64,000 nt of DNA from Flavobacterium sp. (GTDB taxonomy: Bacteria; Bacteroidota; Bacteroidia; Flavobacteriales; Flavobacteriaceae). Made by a program: the position numbers and the translations under genes. Within the stretch, counting starts at the first letter, position 1; each line of letters opens with the position of its first letter. Below the pieces are notes generated by a model. It did not search any database. It worked only from the letters and a program-made list of their open reading frames with translations, and was not told where the DNA came from. Shown here piece after piece: positions 49,546-58,119 of the stretch. The stretch spans positions 102,273 to 166,272 of the forward strand of contig NZ_SEBR01000013.1 in the NCBI RefSeq assembly GCF_004295795.1. The letters run 5' to 3'.

Positions 49546-50541
49546 TTGAAAACTCGAATTGCCATCAACGGTTTCGGCCGTATCGGAAGAAATCTTTTCC
49601 GTTTGCTTTTGAACCATCCGAACATCGAGGTCGTCGCGATAAACGACATCGCCGACAATCGCACGATGGCGCACCTGACGAAATACGATTCGATTCACGG
49701 GATTTTGCAACACGAGGTTTCGTTTGATCCTGATGGGATTCTTGTCGATGAACAGCATTTTGCGTTCGTACACGAAAAAGACGTCAAGAACATCGATTGG
49801 ACGAAATTCGATGTTGATATCGTGGTCGAATCGACCGGAAAATTCAAGACTTTCGACGAAATCAACCAGCATATCCTTTCGGGTGCGAAAAAGGTCATTT
49901 TGTCCGCGCCAAGCGAAGTCGACCAGATCAAGACAGTGGTTTTGGGCGTGAATGAAGCGATTCTCGACGGATCGGAAACCATCATCTCGAACGCGAGTTG
50001 CACGACCAACAACGCGGCCCCGATGATCAGGATAATCGACGAACTCTGCGGAATCGAGCACGCTTATATCACTACAGTGCATTCGTACACGACAGACCAA
50101 AGCCTGCACGACCAACCTCACAAGGATCTGCGTCGGGCGAGAGGCGCTTCCCAATCGATTGTTCCTACAACGACAGGCGCGGCGAAAGCGTTGACCAAGA
50201 TTTTTCCCGAAATGGAAGGAAAGATCGGCGGCGGCGGAATCCGTGTTCCGGTCCCGGACGGCTCGCTCACTGACATTACCTGTTATGTGAAAAAGGAAGT
50301 TTCCATTGAAGAAATCAACGCGGCTTTCAAGAACGCGGCTTCGGGCGAATTGGCGGGGATTTTGGCTTATACCGAGGATCCGATCGTTTCCGTGGACATT
50401 CTCGGCAACCAAAACTCTTGTCTTTTCGACTCACAACTCACGTCCGTTATAGGAAAGATGGTAAAGGTCGTGGGTTGGTATGACAATGAAATCGGATATT
50501 CCGCGCGTCTTGTCGACCTTATTTCCCTAATTCGGAAATAA
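49546..50541 (+). CDS. gap: glyceraldehyde-3-phosphate dehydrogenase (type I)
   Basis: 331 aa from TTG at 49546 (MKTRIAINGFGRIGRNLFRL); no upstream ATG is available. The NAD-binding glycine motif is GFGRIGR (about residues 9-15), and catalytic Cys lies in SNASCTTNNAAP (about 153) with His in TVHSYT (about 180). Substrate-binding DLRRARGASQSIVPTTTGAA (about 195-215) and GWYDNEIGYSARLVD near the C-terminus are present. It performs the glycolytic oxidation of glyceraldehyde 3-phosphate. Many flavobacteria carry more than one GAPDH gene, so this need not be the sole copy. Confidence 0.96.
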   Translation: MKTRIAINGFGRIGRNLFRLLLNHPNIEVVAINDIADNRTMAHLTKYDSIHGILQHEVSFDPDGILVDEQHFAFVHEKDVKNIDWTKFDVDIVVESTGKFKTFDEINQHILSGAKKVILSAPSEVDQIKTVVLGVNEAILDGSETIISNASCTTNNAAPMIRIIDELCGIEHAYITTVHSYTTDQSLHDQPHKDLRRARGASQSIVPTTTGAAKALTKIFPEMEGKIGGGGIRVPVPDGSLTDITCYVKKEVSIEEINAAFKNAASGELAGILAYTEDPIVSVDILGNQNSCLFDSQLTSVIGKMVKVVGWYDNEIGYSARLVDLISLIRK

Positions 50542-50582
50542 TTATCTAAATTTAGCCTCCCTAAACCGAACAGATAGGACTA

Positions 50583-52742
50583 ATGAGGAGATTGCTGATT
50601 TTAGTGCTCTTGGTGAGTGCGTGCGTCCATTCCCAAAAAAAACCGGCCGACAGTTCGGAGTACTATCTCGAACTCGCCCAGTTCAACAAGCGCATCAACA
50701 ATTACCGGAATTCTCTCGACAACACCCAGAAAGCGATCGATTACGCAAAGCGGTCCAAAGATATTCAGGCCGAAGCCAGCGCGTCCTTGTCACTCGCGAA
50801 TCTGTACATAGAAATCAAGAAATTCAACGATGGGATCGAGGTTCTGAACCGGGCGATTGCTTTGTTCAACACTTTGAAACCGTCCGCCGAACAAGCTTAC
50901 GCTTACTACAATCTCGGGCTTTGCTACATGGAAAAGGAAAATTATTCCCAGGCAGAGACGGCTTTCGGCAAAGCGCAAACGATCTATCAAGCGCTCAAAA
51001 TTCCGGATGCGATCGAGCTTTTGAATCTTCAGAAAGGGATTTTGTACCGTACGAAGGGCAAAAACAACCAAGCAGCCGAAATTTTCAGCCGGATCGTTTC
51101 CCAACAGGACAAGGACGACGCGTACAAGATCAAGGCCGAAGCGCTGTATCATTTGGGTGAAATCGAACTTGGCAGAAACCGCAACAATCTCGCGCTGAAT
51201 TACCTGAACCGCTCGCTGTCATTGAACGAGCAATACAAGAATTACGAGTTGAAGGCGCGGCTTTACATCGCTTTGAGTCAGGCGTATGAGAAAATTTCCG
51301 ACATCAAGACCTCGCATTTTTACCTCAAAAAACACCTTGCCCTAAAAGACAGCATCGCCGGCATTAGCGCGGCCAAACTCGGGGCCGAAGATTACAGCAA
51401 ATTCAAGGACGACGAGCGTTTGAAGACGATCGAACAACTCGACAAGGAAAACAAGGTGCAGGAAAAAAACGGCAAATTCGCCAAACTGATCTCGATCCTG
51501 GCCATTGCGCTGATCTCGATTCTCTCGCTTTTGAGCTTGTCGCTCTACAAGAACAATATCATCCGGAATCAGTCGAACGTTTTGCTGAAAGAGACAAACA
51601 AGGAACTTCAGATTGCCAAAGACCGGGCGGAGAAAGCGTCCAAAGCCAGAGCCGAATTCCTGTCGACCGTAAGTCACGAGTTGCGCACGCCTTTGAACGC
51701 CATCAACGGGATCACGCACTTGCTTTTGCATGAGAATCCGAAGAAATCGCAGCTGAATTACCTGACGTCGCTTCAGTTTTCTGGCAATTATCTGCTGACT
51801 TTCATCAACGAGATTCTCGAATTCAACCGCATCGAATCGAGCAATGTCGTGGCCGAACACATCAATTTCAACCTCAAGTTGCTTCTTGAGAACATCCAGA
51901 ATTCGCTCAAGGAACTTGCCGCGGCAAACAGCAACAAATACACGATCGAGATCGACGGACGCATTCCCGATATCTTGATCGGCGATCCTACGAAGTTGTC
52001 CCAGATTTTCATGAACCTGATAAACAACGCTCTCAAGTTCACCCAAAACGGTCAGGTGAAGGTCGTTGCGCAGTTGATGTCGGAAGAAGAGGAAATCGCG
52101 AAAGTCCACTTCAAGATCATCGATACCGGAATCGGGATTCCCGAAGACAAACAAGAAGCGATTTTCGACAGTTTTTCCCAAGGTTCGATCGAAATCAACC
52201 GAAAATACGGCGGAACCGGCCTTGGCCTTAACATCGTGAAAAAACTGATCGATATTTTGGGAGGCGAAATCTTCCTGCAAAGCAAAATCGGGCAAGGCTC
52301 TACATTTTCATTCGACCTGGATTTCAAGGTAAGTTCAGGCCAATTGGTCGAACAGGACGAGGATTACGACGAAAATGTGTTCGTGAACAAGAAAGTGCTG
52401 CTCATCGAAGACAACAAGATCAACCAGATGATCACGGCGAAAATGCTTGAGAAAAAGCAGATGTTGGTAGAAATCATCGACAATGGCGAAGATGCGATCG
52501 AGGCCGTGAAAAACAATTATTACGATTTGGTTTTGATGGATGTGCACTTGCCCGGAATCAACGGGACGATTGCCACGCAAACGATCCGAACGTTCGACCA
52601 ACACACGAGAATCATTGCGCTTACGGCAATTTCTCTCAACGAAAACCGCGAGATGTTGCTTTCCTACGGAATGAATGACGTGGTTACGAAACCTTTCGAT
52701 CCCAACGTTTTTTATCGCGTCATTGCCCAGACGATCGGGTAA
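50583..52742 (+). CDS. hybrid sensor histidine kinase with TPR sensor and receiver domain
   Basis: 719 aa. A signal peptide or lipoprotein-like start MRRLLILVLLVSACVHSQ precedes about seven TPR-like repeats (about residues 22-260: YLELAQFNKRINNYRNSLDN; AYAYYNLGLCYMEKENYSQA). A single membrane segment (about 299-320, LISILAIALISILSLLSLSLY) connects to a HisKA domain with STVSHELRTPLNAI (phospho-acceptor His365), an HATPase_c domain (DPTKLSQIFMNLINNALKFT; DTGIGIPEDKQEAIF; GGTGLGLNIVKKL) and a C-terminal receiver with LVLMDVHLPGING (phospho-acceptor Asp653). The TPR part should sense in the periplasm. No response regulator gene is adjacent, so signalling probably ends in the receiver domain or passes to an unlinked partner. 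Confidence 0.96.
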   Translation: MRRLLILVLLVSACVHSQKKPADSSEYYLELAQFNKRINNYRNSLDNTQKAIDYAKRSKDIQAEASASLSLANLYIEIKKFNDGIEVLNRAIALFNTLKPSAEQAYAYYNLGLCYMEKENYSQAETAFGKAQTIYQALKIPDAIELLNLQKGILYRTKGKNNQAAEIFSRIVSQQDKDDAYKIKAEALYHLGEIELGRNRNNLALNYLNRSLSLNEQYKNYELKARLYIALSQAYEKISDIKTSHFYLKKHLALKDSIAGISAAKLGAEDYSKFKDDERLKTIEQLDKENKVQEKNGKFAKLISILAIALISILSLLSLSLYKNNIIRNQSNVLLKETNKELQIAKDRAEKASKARAEFLSTVSHELRTPLNAINGITHLLLHENPKKSQLNYLTSLQFSGNYLLTFINEILEFNRIESSNVVAEHINFNLKLLLENIQNSLKELAAANSNKYTIEIDGRIPDILIGDPTKLSQIFMNLINNALKFTQNGQVKVVAQLMSEEEEIAKVHFKIIDTGIGIPEDKQEAIFDSFSQGSIEINRKYGGTGLGLNIVKKLIDILGGEIFLQSKIGQGSTFSFDLDFKVSSGQLVEQDEDYDENVFVNKKVLLIEDNKINQMITAKMLEKKQMLVEIIDNGEDAIEAVKNNYYDLVLMDVHLPGINGTIATQTIRTFDQHTRIIALTAISLNENREMLLSYGMNDVVTKPFDPNVFYRVIAQTIG

Positions 52743-52758
52743 TTCGCTGCTTTCGAAG

Positions 52759-52785
52759 TTTAACAAAAACTACAGAAAATCTGTA
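52759..52785. repeat. solo MITE-type left end
   Basis: TTTAACAAAA-A/C-TACAG...TCTGTA matches the left end of elements A and B, with the palindrome core reversed (TACAGAAAATCTGTA). Downstream bases (TAATTGGAATATTCCTGAAA) weakly match the element interior. No right end is seen; it is a relic or a solo end. Confidence 0.65.
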
Positions 52786-52880
52786 ATTGGAATATTCCTG
52801 AAAGTGCTAACTTTTCCAGAGCGCGCAAAGGAATTCACGGTTAAAGGCTGCCCAAAAACAAGAATCCGTCCATTCAAACT

Positions 52881-53696
52881 TCAAGAACCTCGCTCTACAA
52901 AAGCCCTGATCAACGCCCTGACTTTCGGTTCGGCTTTGGCCGCGGCCTGCAAAACTTCGTTGTGGTTCACTTCGGCGATAGAATCTTCGTGTCCGATATC
53001 GGTTATGACAGAGACACCAAAAACGTCCAAATCCATATGGCGCGCCACGATAACTTCGGGAACGGTCGACATTCCGACGCAATCCGCGCCCAGGATTTTG
53101 ACCATGCGATATTCGGCCAACGTCTCAAAAGTCGGGCCTTGAAGCGCCAAATAAACGCCGTCTTTGACCTCGATTCCCAAATCTGCGGCAATTGTTTTGG
53201 CATTTGCGATCAACTTTCTCGAATAAGGTTCGCCCATATTCAGGAAGCGCGGCCCGAATCTGTCGTCGTTTTTTCCCCTTAGCGGATGTTCGGGCATCAT
53301 GTTGATATGATCGTGGATCACGACAATGTCGCCAACTTTGTACTGTTCGTTCACGCCGCCCGAAGCATTCGAAACGATCAGGGTTTTCACTCCCAAATAC
53401 TTCATCACGCGCACCGGAAATGTCGTTTGTTGCATCGAATAGCCTTCGTAAAAATGGAATCTTCCGGCCATCGCGACGACTTTTTTACCGCCGACCGTTC
53501 CAAAAACAAGCGCACCTTTATGGCCTTCGACCGTCGAAGTCGGGAAATTCGGGATTTTGCGGTACGGCAAAGTGTATTCGATTTCGATGTCTTCGGTGAA
53601 TCCGCCAAGGCCGGAACCAAGGATCACGCCGTATTCGGGTGAAATGTCGATTTTGCTTTTGATGAATTCAACGGTTTCCTGAACTTTTTCCCACAT
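52881..53696 (-). CDS. purine-nucleoside phosphorylase
   Basis: 271 aa, the size of trimeric PNP. Motifs: GVILGSGLGGFTEDIE (phosphate-binding glycine loop, about residues 24-39), MAGRFHFYEGYSMQQTTFPV (about 75-94), VSNASGGVNEQYKVGDIVVI (about 108-127), ALQGPTFETLAEYRMVKILG (about 183-202) and ADCVGMSTVPEVIVARHM (about 203-220). It cleaves purine nucleosides with phosphate for salvage. It overlaps the lpxK gene by 29 bp on the same strand, which suggests translational coupling. Confidence 0.96.
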   Translation of the reverse strand: MWEKVQETVEFIKSKIDISPEYGVILGSGLGGFTEDIEIEYTLPYRKIPNFPTSTVEGHKGALVFGTVGGKKVVAMAGRFHFYEGYSMQQTTFPVRVMKYLGVKTLIVSNASGGVNEQYKVGDIVVIHDHINMMPEHPLRGKNDDRFGPRFLNMGEPYSRKLIANAKTIAADLGIEVKDGVYLALQGPTFETLAEYRMVKILGADCVGMSTVPEVIVARHMDLDVFGVSVITDIGHEDSIAEVNHNEVLQAAAKAEPKVRALIRAFVERGS

Positions 53697-54687
53697 AGTC
53701 TAAAATGGTTTGGTCGAACGAATCGCGATTGGAAATGAAAGTCGATTTGATCGGAAGAAAATAAAGGTTTGAAAGTCCGCTTTTTTGAAGCCGGACGTAA
53801 TCTTTTTCGGTGGTCACGATTGGTTTTCCATCGGCTTTTTCCGAAATTTTGGAAAGGTCGGAAGCCGAAAAATGATGGTGATCGGGAAATTCCAGAATGT
53901 CGTCGTTTTGCGATTTCAGATGGCCGAAAAACGGTTTCGGTTTGGCGATTCCGGCAATCAGCAGTTTGGGTTGCTTCCGGATTTGGTCTGTAGGAAGATT
54001 TCCTTGATCCGAAAAAACGAAATCGTCATAATCGATAAAGCTGAAAAACAACTGTTGGTGAGGTTTCAGACGCATTTTTAGTAGGATCGCGTCTTGGTCT
54101 TTTTCTGACAAATCCTTCGGACACTTCGTCACGATGATCACATCGGCACGTTTGGCGCCGCGTCGGCTTTCGCGCAGATTTCCCGTCGGAAGCACGAAAT
54201 CGTCCAGGTACAGATCGGAAAAAGTCGTCAGTAAAATATAGAATCCGGCCTTGACTTTTCTGTGTTGAAACGCGTCGTCAAGCAAAATCACATCTGGATT
54301 CACGTGTTTGATGAGGTTTTGGATGCCATTTGTGCGATCGGCGTCGACCGCGACCGAAACACCGGGAAATTTTTGATGGAATTGAAACGGTTCGTCACCC
54401 AAAATTTCCGCATCCGAATTTGCATCGGCCAAAACAAAACCACTCGACTTACGCTTGTAACCGCGGCTCAAAGTCGCCACTTTGTAAGTCGGCGAAAGCA
54501 ACCGCAACAAGTATTCGATCTGTGGCGATTTTCCGGTTCCGCCTACACTGAGATTTCCGACGGCGACCACGGGAATGTCGAAAGCGGTCGACTTAAACCA
54601 TCCTTTATCGTAAAAATAATTGCGCAAACCCGTAACCAGTGCGTAAATCGCCGAAAACGGGAACAGTATTTTACGGATCAGCATCAT
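53668..54687 (-). CDS. lpxK: tetraacyldisaccharide 4'-kinase (lipid A biosynthesis)
   Basis: 339 aa from the ATG at 54687. The Walker A-like loop is VGNLSVGGTGKSPQIEYLL (about residues 42-60), with a membrane-associating N-terminal helix (RKILFPFSAIYALVTGL) before it, DEPFQFHQKFPGVSVAVDADR (about 105-125) and ILLDDAFQHRKVKAG (about 140-154, Walker B-like). It phosphorylates the lipid A precursor at the inner membrane. The TATATTTG box just 5 bp upstream suggests an almost leaderless mRNA. It overlaps the PNP gene at its 3' end. Confidence 0.95.
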   Translation of the reverse strand: MMLIRKILFPFSAIYALVTGLRNYFYDKGWFKSTAFDIPVVAVGNLSVGGTGKSPQIEYLLRLLSPTYKVATLSRGYKRKSSGFVLADANSDAEILGDEPFQFHQKFPGVSVAVDADRTNGIQNLIKHVNPDVILLDDAFQHRKVKAGFYILLTTFSDLYLDDFVLPTGNLRESRRGAKRADVIIVTKCPKDLSEKDQDAILLKMRLKPHQQLFFSFIDYDDFVFSDQGNLPTDQIRKQPKLLIAGIAKPKPFFGHLKSQNDDILEFPDHHHFSASDLSKISEKADGKPIVTTEKDYVRLQKSGLSNLYFLPIKSTFISNRDSFDQTILDYVGKSSGNR

Positions 54688-54692
54688 GTACG

Positions 54693-54713
54693 CAAATATA
54701 ATTTTTATCTTTG
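54693..54713. promoter_or_regulatory. divergent overlapping -7 boxes for lpxK and the 54740 gene
   Basis: On the minus strand TATATTTG at 54700-54693 serves lpxK (ATG at 54687). On the plus strand TATCTTTG at 54706-54713 serves the gene at 54740. The two boxes are only 5 bp apart, so RNA polymerase can use one at a time. Confidence 0.6.
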
Positions 54714-54739
54714 GTAACCGAACGAAATCGCGGGTTGAA

Positions 54740-55306
54740 ATGAATTCCAAAGTTTTTTTTACGCTTGTTCTTGCTTTTTTCGGAGGGTCGGTTTTCGGGC
54801 AGTCTGACGCGGCTTCGATTCTGGAAGTCATCGCGAAGAACTATTACAAAAACGAGAAAGTCGTCGTAAAGGGCCGCCAACAACTGCTTTTTACATATTG
54901 CGAGAAGGCGAACAACAACGAGGAGATTTTCGAGGCCGTGCAAGGTCTGAAATTGCCTGCATCTGAAGTTAAAAGTATCAGAAATCAGGTCAATACTGAC
55001 ATTCAACCTTCAAGTTGGCTTCCGGAATTGGAAACGATCTACAAGCTCGACCAAACAAAGCTACAACAAAAAATAAACGACTGCCTTTCGGTCGAGCAAT
55101 ATCAGGAAAGGCGCGCCAAACTCAACCTGAACAACCAAAGATTGATGATCGTAAGTAAGCCCGTGTTTTTTGAAAACGGCAAAAAGGCACTCGTCAAAGT
55201 CACGTTTTACAGAACGATCGAACACAACAACGGCGCGGTTTTACTGCTCGAAAAAGGCGAAAACGGCTGGACGATCAAAGACTTCCTAAATTCCTGGTCC
55301 ACTTGA
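54740..55306 (+). CDS. exported protein of unknown function (188 aa)
   Basis: The start ATG at 54740 gives MNSKVFFTLVLAFFGGSVFG as a signal peptide. The mature region is mostly helical and polar (ILEVIAKNYYKNEKVVVKGR; LEKGENGWTIKDFLNSWST) with one cysteine pair-forming candidate (TYCEKA ... NDCLS). No family is recognised. Its TGA stop overlaps the ATG of the Nif3-like gene (TGATG), and the zinc-ribbon-like gene follows, so the three form an operon. The function may relate to cell growth or metal handling, but nothing in the sequence shows it. Confidence 0.65.
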   Translation: MNSKVFFTLVLAFFGGSVFGQSDAASILEVIAKNYYKNEKVVVKGRQQLLFTYCEKANNNEEIFEAVQGLKLPASEVKSIRNQVNTDIQPSSWLPELETIYKLDQTKLQQKINDCLSVEQYQERRAKLNLNNQRLMIVSKPVFFENGKKALVKVTFYRTIEHNNGAVLLLEKGENGWTIKDFLNSWST

Positions 55307-56400
55307 TGAAGATAAAAGACATACTTGCCGTTCTCGAGGAAATGGCGCCGTTGGCTTACGCCGAAGATTTTGACAACGTGGGGCTTTTGGTTGGAGACGC
55401 AAATGCCGAAGCCACGGGAATTCTCGTGTGTCACGACGCTTTGGAAGCGGTTATAGACGAGGCGATCGCCAAGAATTGCAATCTCGTGGTTTGTTTCCAT
55501 CCGATTTTATTTTCGGGTCTCAAGAAAATCACGGGCGCGAATTATGTCGAAAGATCGGTTTTGAAAGCGATCAAGAACGACATTGCGATCTACGCGGTTC
55601 ACACGGCACTCGACAACCACAAAAATGGCGTGAACAAGATTTTCTGCGACGCGTTAGGACTTGTCAATACCAGAATTTTGGTTCCGAAGAAAGACTTTAT
55701 CTATAAATTGGTGACGTTTGTTCCGACCGAAAATGCCGATGAAGTCCGAAATGCATTATTCGCGTCCGGAGCCGGAAAAATCGGGAATTACGAGAACTGC
55801 AGCTTTACTTCGGAAGGCGTCGGAACGTATCAGGGAAATTCCGAAAGCAATCCAAAAATAGGAGCGAAGCACGAGTTCGTGAGAGCCGACGAAACCAAAA
55901 TCGAGGTCACTTTCGAGAAACACCTGAAGTCGAAAATACTCAAGGCTTTGTTCGAATCACATCCTTATGAAGAAGTCGCGCACGAGATCTATGAGCTCAA
56001 AAACGAGCACCAGAACATCGGTTTGGGAATGATAGGCGAGCTTGAAACGGCGAGAACCGAACGCGATTTCATACAATTGGTGCAAGATGCGATGCAGGCC
56101 GAGGGAATCCGCCACTCGGAATACGTCGGCAAAAACGTGAAAAAAGTCGCTGTTCTGGGCGGATCGGGAAGTTTTGCGATTTCGGCTGCAAAGCGCGCTG
56201 GCGCTGATGCTTTCGTGACATCTGACCTTAAATATCACGATTTTTACCAAGCCGAAAACGAGTTGCTTCTGCTCGACATCGGCCACTTTGAAAGCGAGCG
56301 TTTTACAAAAAACTATATGGTTGATTTTCTTAAGGAAAAAATCCCTAATTTTGCAATCATTTTATCCGAAGTTAATACCAATCCAGTTAAGTACTTTTAA
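55306..56400 (+). CDS. Nif3-like dinuclear metal centre protein (GTP cyclohydrolase 1 type 2 / YbgI-like)
   Basis: 364 aa from the ATG at 55306, overlapping the previous stop. The NIF3 core shows LAYAEDFDNVGLLVGD (about residues 16-31), VVCFHPILFSGLKKI (about 63-77) and AVHTALDNHKNGVN (about 98-111), with a later LLLDIGHFESE (about 325-335); the His and Asp/Glu in these blocks are the dinuclear metal ligands. Between about residues 128 and 235 lies the inserted PII-like/CutA-like domain (KLVTFVPTENADEVRNALFA ... FESHPYEEVAHEIYEL). Family members are hexameric toroids of unclear enzymology, and the sequence fits the bacterial type with the insertion. Confidence 0.94.
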   Translation: MKIKDILAVLEEMAPLAYAEDFDNVGLLVGDANAEATGILVCHDALEAVIDEAIAKNCNLVVCFHPILFSGLKKITGANYVERSVLKAIKNDIAIYAVHTALDNHKNGVNKIFCDALGLVNTRILVPKKDFIYKLVTFVPTENADEVRNALFASGAGKIGNYENCSFTSEGVGTYQGNSESNPKIGAKHEFVRADETKIEVTFEKHLKSKILKALFESHPYEEVAHEIYELKNEHQNIGLGMIGELETARTERDFIQLVQDAMQAEGIRHSEYVGKNVKKVAVLGGSGSFAISAAKRAGADAFVTSDLKYHDFYQAENELLLLDIGHFESERFTKNYMVDFLKEKIPNFAIILSEVNTNPVKYF

Positions 56401-56404
56401 AAAT

Positions 56405-57193
56405 ATGGCGACATCCGTGAAAGAATTGAGTGTTGAAGACAAGTTGAGAGCATTGTACGATTTGCAGCTCATCGATACGCGTATCGACGAAATCCGCAAC
56501 GTGCGCGGCGAATTGCCTCTCGAAGTGGAAGACCTCGAGGATGAAGTGGCAGGTTTGAGCACGCGTCTCGACAAATTGAAGAGCGAGCTCGAAACTATCG
56601 AGGACAGCATCAAAGCCCGCAAGACGGCAATCGATGACCACAAAGAAGCCATCAAAAAATATTCGAAGCAACAGGAAACTGTGCGCAACAACCGCGAATT
56701 CAACGCCTTGACAAAAGAAGTTGAGTTCCAGGAGTTGGAAATCCAGTTGGCTGAAAAGCAGATCAAGGAAATGAAAGCTTCGATCGAGCACAAGAAAGAG
56801 GTGATTTCGCAGTCTAAAGAGAGATTGGAAACGAAATCTTCCCACTTGAAGCACAAGAAATCGGAGTTGGAAGACATCATGAACGAAACGGCCAAGGAAG
56901 AAGGTTTCCTGGCTGAGAAATCGGCGGAATACAGAAGCCAGATCGAAGATCGTTTGCTTTCGGCTTACGACAGGATTCGCACAAGCGTCCGCAACGGATT
57001 GGCTGTGGTTTCGATCGAGCGTGGCGCTTCTGCCGGTTCTTATTTTACGATTCCGCCTCAAACGCAGGTTGAGATCGCATCCCGCAAGAAGATCATCACC
57101 GACGAGCATTCAGGCCGTATCTTGATCGACAATGTGCTTTCGGCCGAAGAGCGCGAGAAAATGGACCAACTCTTTTCAGAGTTCAAACACTAA
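56405..57193 (+). CDS. C4 zinc-ribbon family protein lacking the cysteines (coiled-coil)
   Basis: 262 aa from the ATG at 56405, 4 bp after the Nif3-like stop. A long coiled coil (about residues 30-180: LEDEVAGLSTRLDKLKSELE ... KEVISQSKERLETKSSHLKH) precedes the zinc-ribbon region: GASAGSYFTIPPQTQVEIAS, then RKKIITDEHSGRILID. In the zinc-ribbon family these places carry CxxC pairs; here no cysteine occurs anywhere in the protein. The fold or partner role may survive without zinc. It is the last gene of the operon and is closed by the terminator at 57201. Binding to nucleic acid or to a Nif3 partner is possible but unproved. Confidence 0.9.
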   Translation: MATSVKELSVEDKLRALYDLQLIDTRIDEIRNVRGELPLEVEDLEDEVAGLSTRLDKLKSELETIEDSIKARKTAIDDHKEAIKKYSKQQETVRNNREFNALTKEVEFQELEIQLAEKQIKEMKASIEHKKEVISQSKERLETKSSHLKHKKSELEDIMNETAKEEGFLAEKSAEYRSQIEDRLLSAYDRIRTSVRNGLAVVSIERGASAGSYFTIPPQTQVEIASRKKIITDEHSGRILIDNVLSAEEREKMDQLFSEFKH

Positions 57194-57200
57194 GATTCAT

Positions 57201-57222
57201 GCCCCTTAATTGGGGCTTTTTT
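57201..57222 (+). terminator. intrinsic terminator of the Nif3 operon
   Basis: GCCCC-TTAATT-GGGGC stem followed by six T residues, 7 bp after the zinc-ribbon-like gene stop. Confidence 0.85.
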
Positions 57223-57249
57223 ATTGCATTGTTTTTTCTGTGAGACGGC

Positions 57250-58092
57250 ATGCGCAAAATAAAATACTTCATACTGACCAAATCGATCGGGTTTTACGTG
57301 AACCTGCTGTGTTTTCTTGCTCCGAAAAAGGGCAAGCAGGTCGTGTATTATTTTTTCAGCAAGCCGCGTGACGGGAAACTCTACCACAAGACCTTACCCG
57401 AATTGTTGGCCAAAACGCATCGCGAGACGATTTCGTTAAACGGCGATACGATTCAGACTTACACTTGGAAAGGCAACGGAGCGACTGTACTTTTGGCTCA
57501 CGGTTGGGATTCGAATTCGTGGCGTTGGGAAAAATTCCTGCCGTTTCTTCAAGCTTCCGGGTGCACGATCGTGGCATTGGACGCGCCCGACCACGGTTTG
57601 TCACAAGGCAGTTTCAGTTTGCCCAAATATGCTGCTTTTATCAACGCTGTCGCGGATAAGGTAAAACCCGATTACCTCGTCGGACATTCTATTGGCGGAT
57701 CGGCGAGTTTGTATTTCCAGCATTTGTACCAAAACGAGAAGTTGCGGAAAATGGTCATTTTGGGTTCTCCGGCCGAGTTGAATCCGATAATCGATAATTA
57801 TGAAAGGCTTTTGGGTCTGACGAAAAAATCGCGCAATCTGCTCAACGATTATTTTGTCGAAAACTTCAAATTCCATCCCGATTCCTATTCCATCAGGATT
57901 TTCGGTGAAACCTTGAATCTTAACGGATTGGTCGCTCACGACGAAGCCGATGACGTGGTTTTGTTTACCGAATCGCAGAAGATCGCGACCTTTTGGTCAA
58001 AGGTGAAACACATCAAAACGTCCGGTTTGGGACACAGTTTGCACAGCGACGAACTTTACGGGCAGGTCGCCGCCTTTTTATTCGAGGATTGA
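57250..58092 (+). CDS. alpha/beta hydrolase
   Basis: 280 aa. An N-terminal hydrophobic segment (about residues 12-26, SIGFYVNLLCFLAP) may be a membrane association helix. The alpha/beta core has LLAHGWDSNSWRWEKFLPFL (oxyanion HGW, about 79-98), VALDAPDHGLSQGSFSL, and the nucleophile elbow in YLVGHSIGGSASLYF (Ser about 145), with His near the C-terminus in GLGHSLHSDELY. It acts as an esterase or lipase-like enzyme. It stands alone between two terminators and is convergent with the MFS gene. Substrate unknown. Confidence 0.92.
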   Translation: MRKIKYFILTKSIGFYVNLLCFLAPKKGKQVVYYFFSKPRDGKLYHKTLPELLAKTHRETISLNGDTIQTYTWKGNGATVLLAHGWDSNSWRWEKFLPFLQASGCTIVALDAPDHGLSQGSFSLPKYAAFINAVADKVKPDYLVGHSIGGSASLYFQHLYQNEKLRKMVILGSPAELNPIIDNYERLLGLTKKSRNLLNDYFVENFKFHPDSYSIRIFGETLNLNGLVAHDEADDVVLFTESQKIATFWSKVKHIKTSGLGHSLHSDELYGQVAAFLFED

Positions 58093-58119
58093 TTTCCGGA
58101 TTTTATTCCGATTTGGCTT

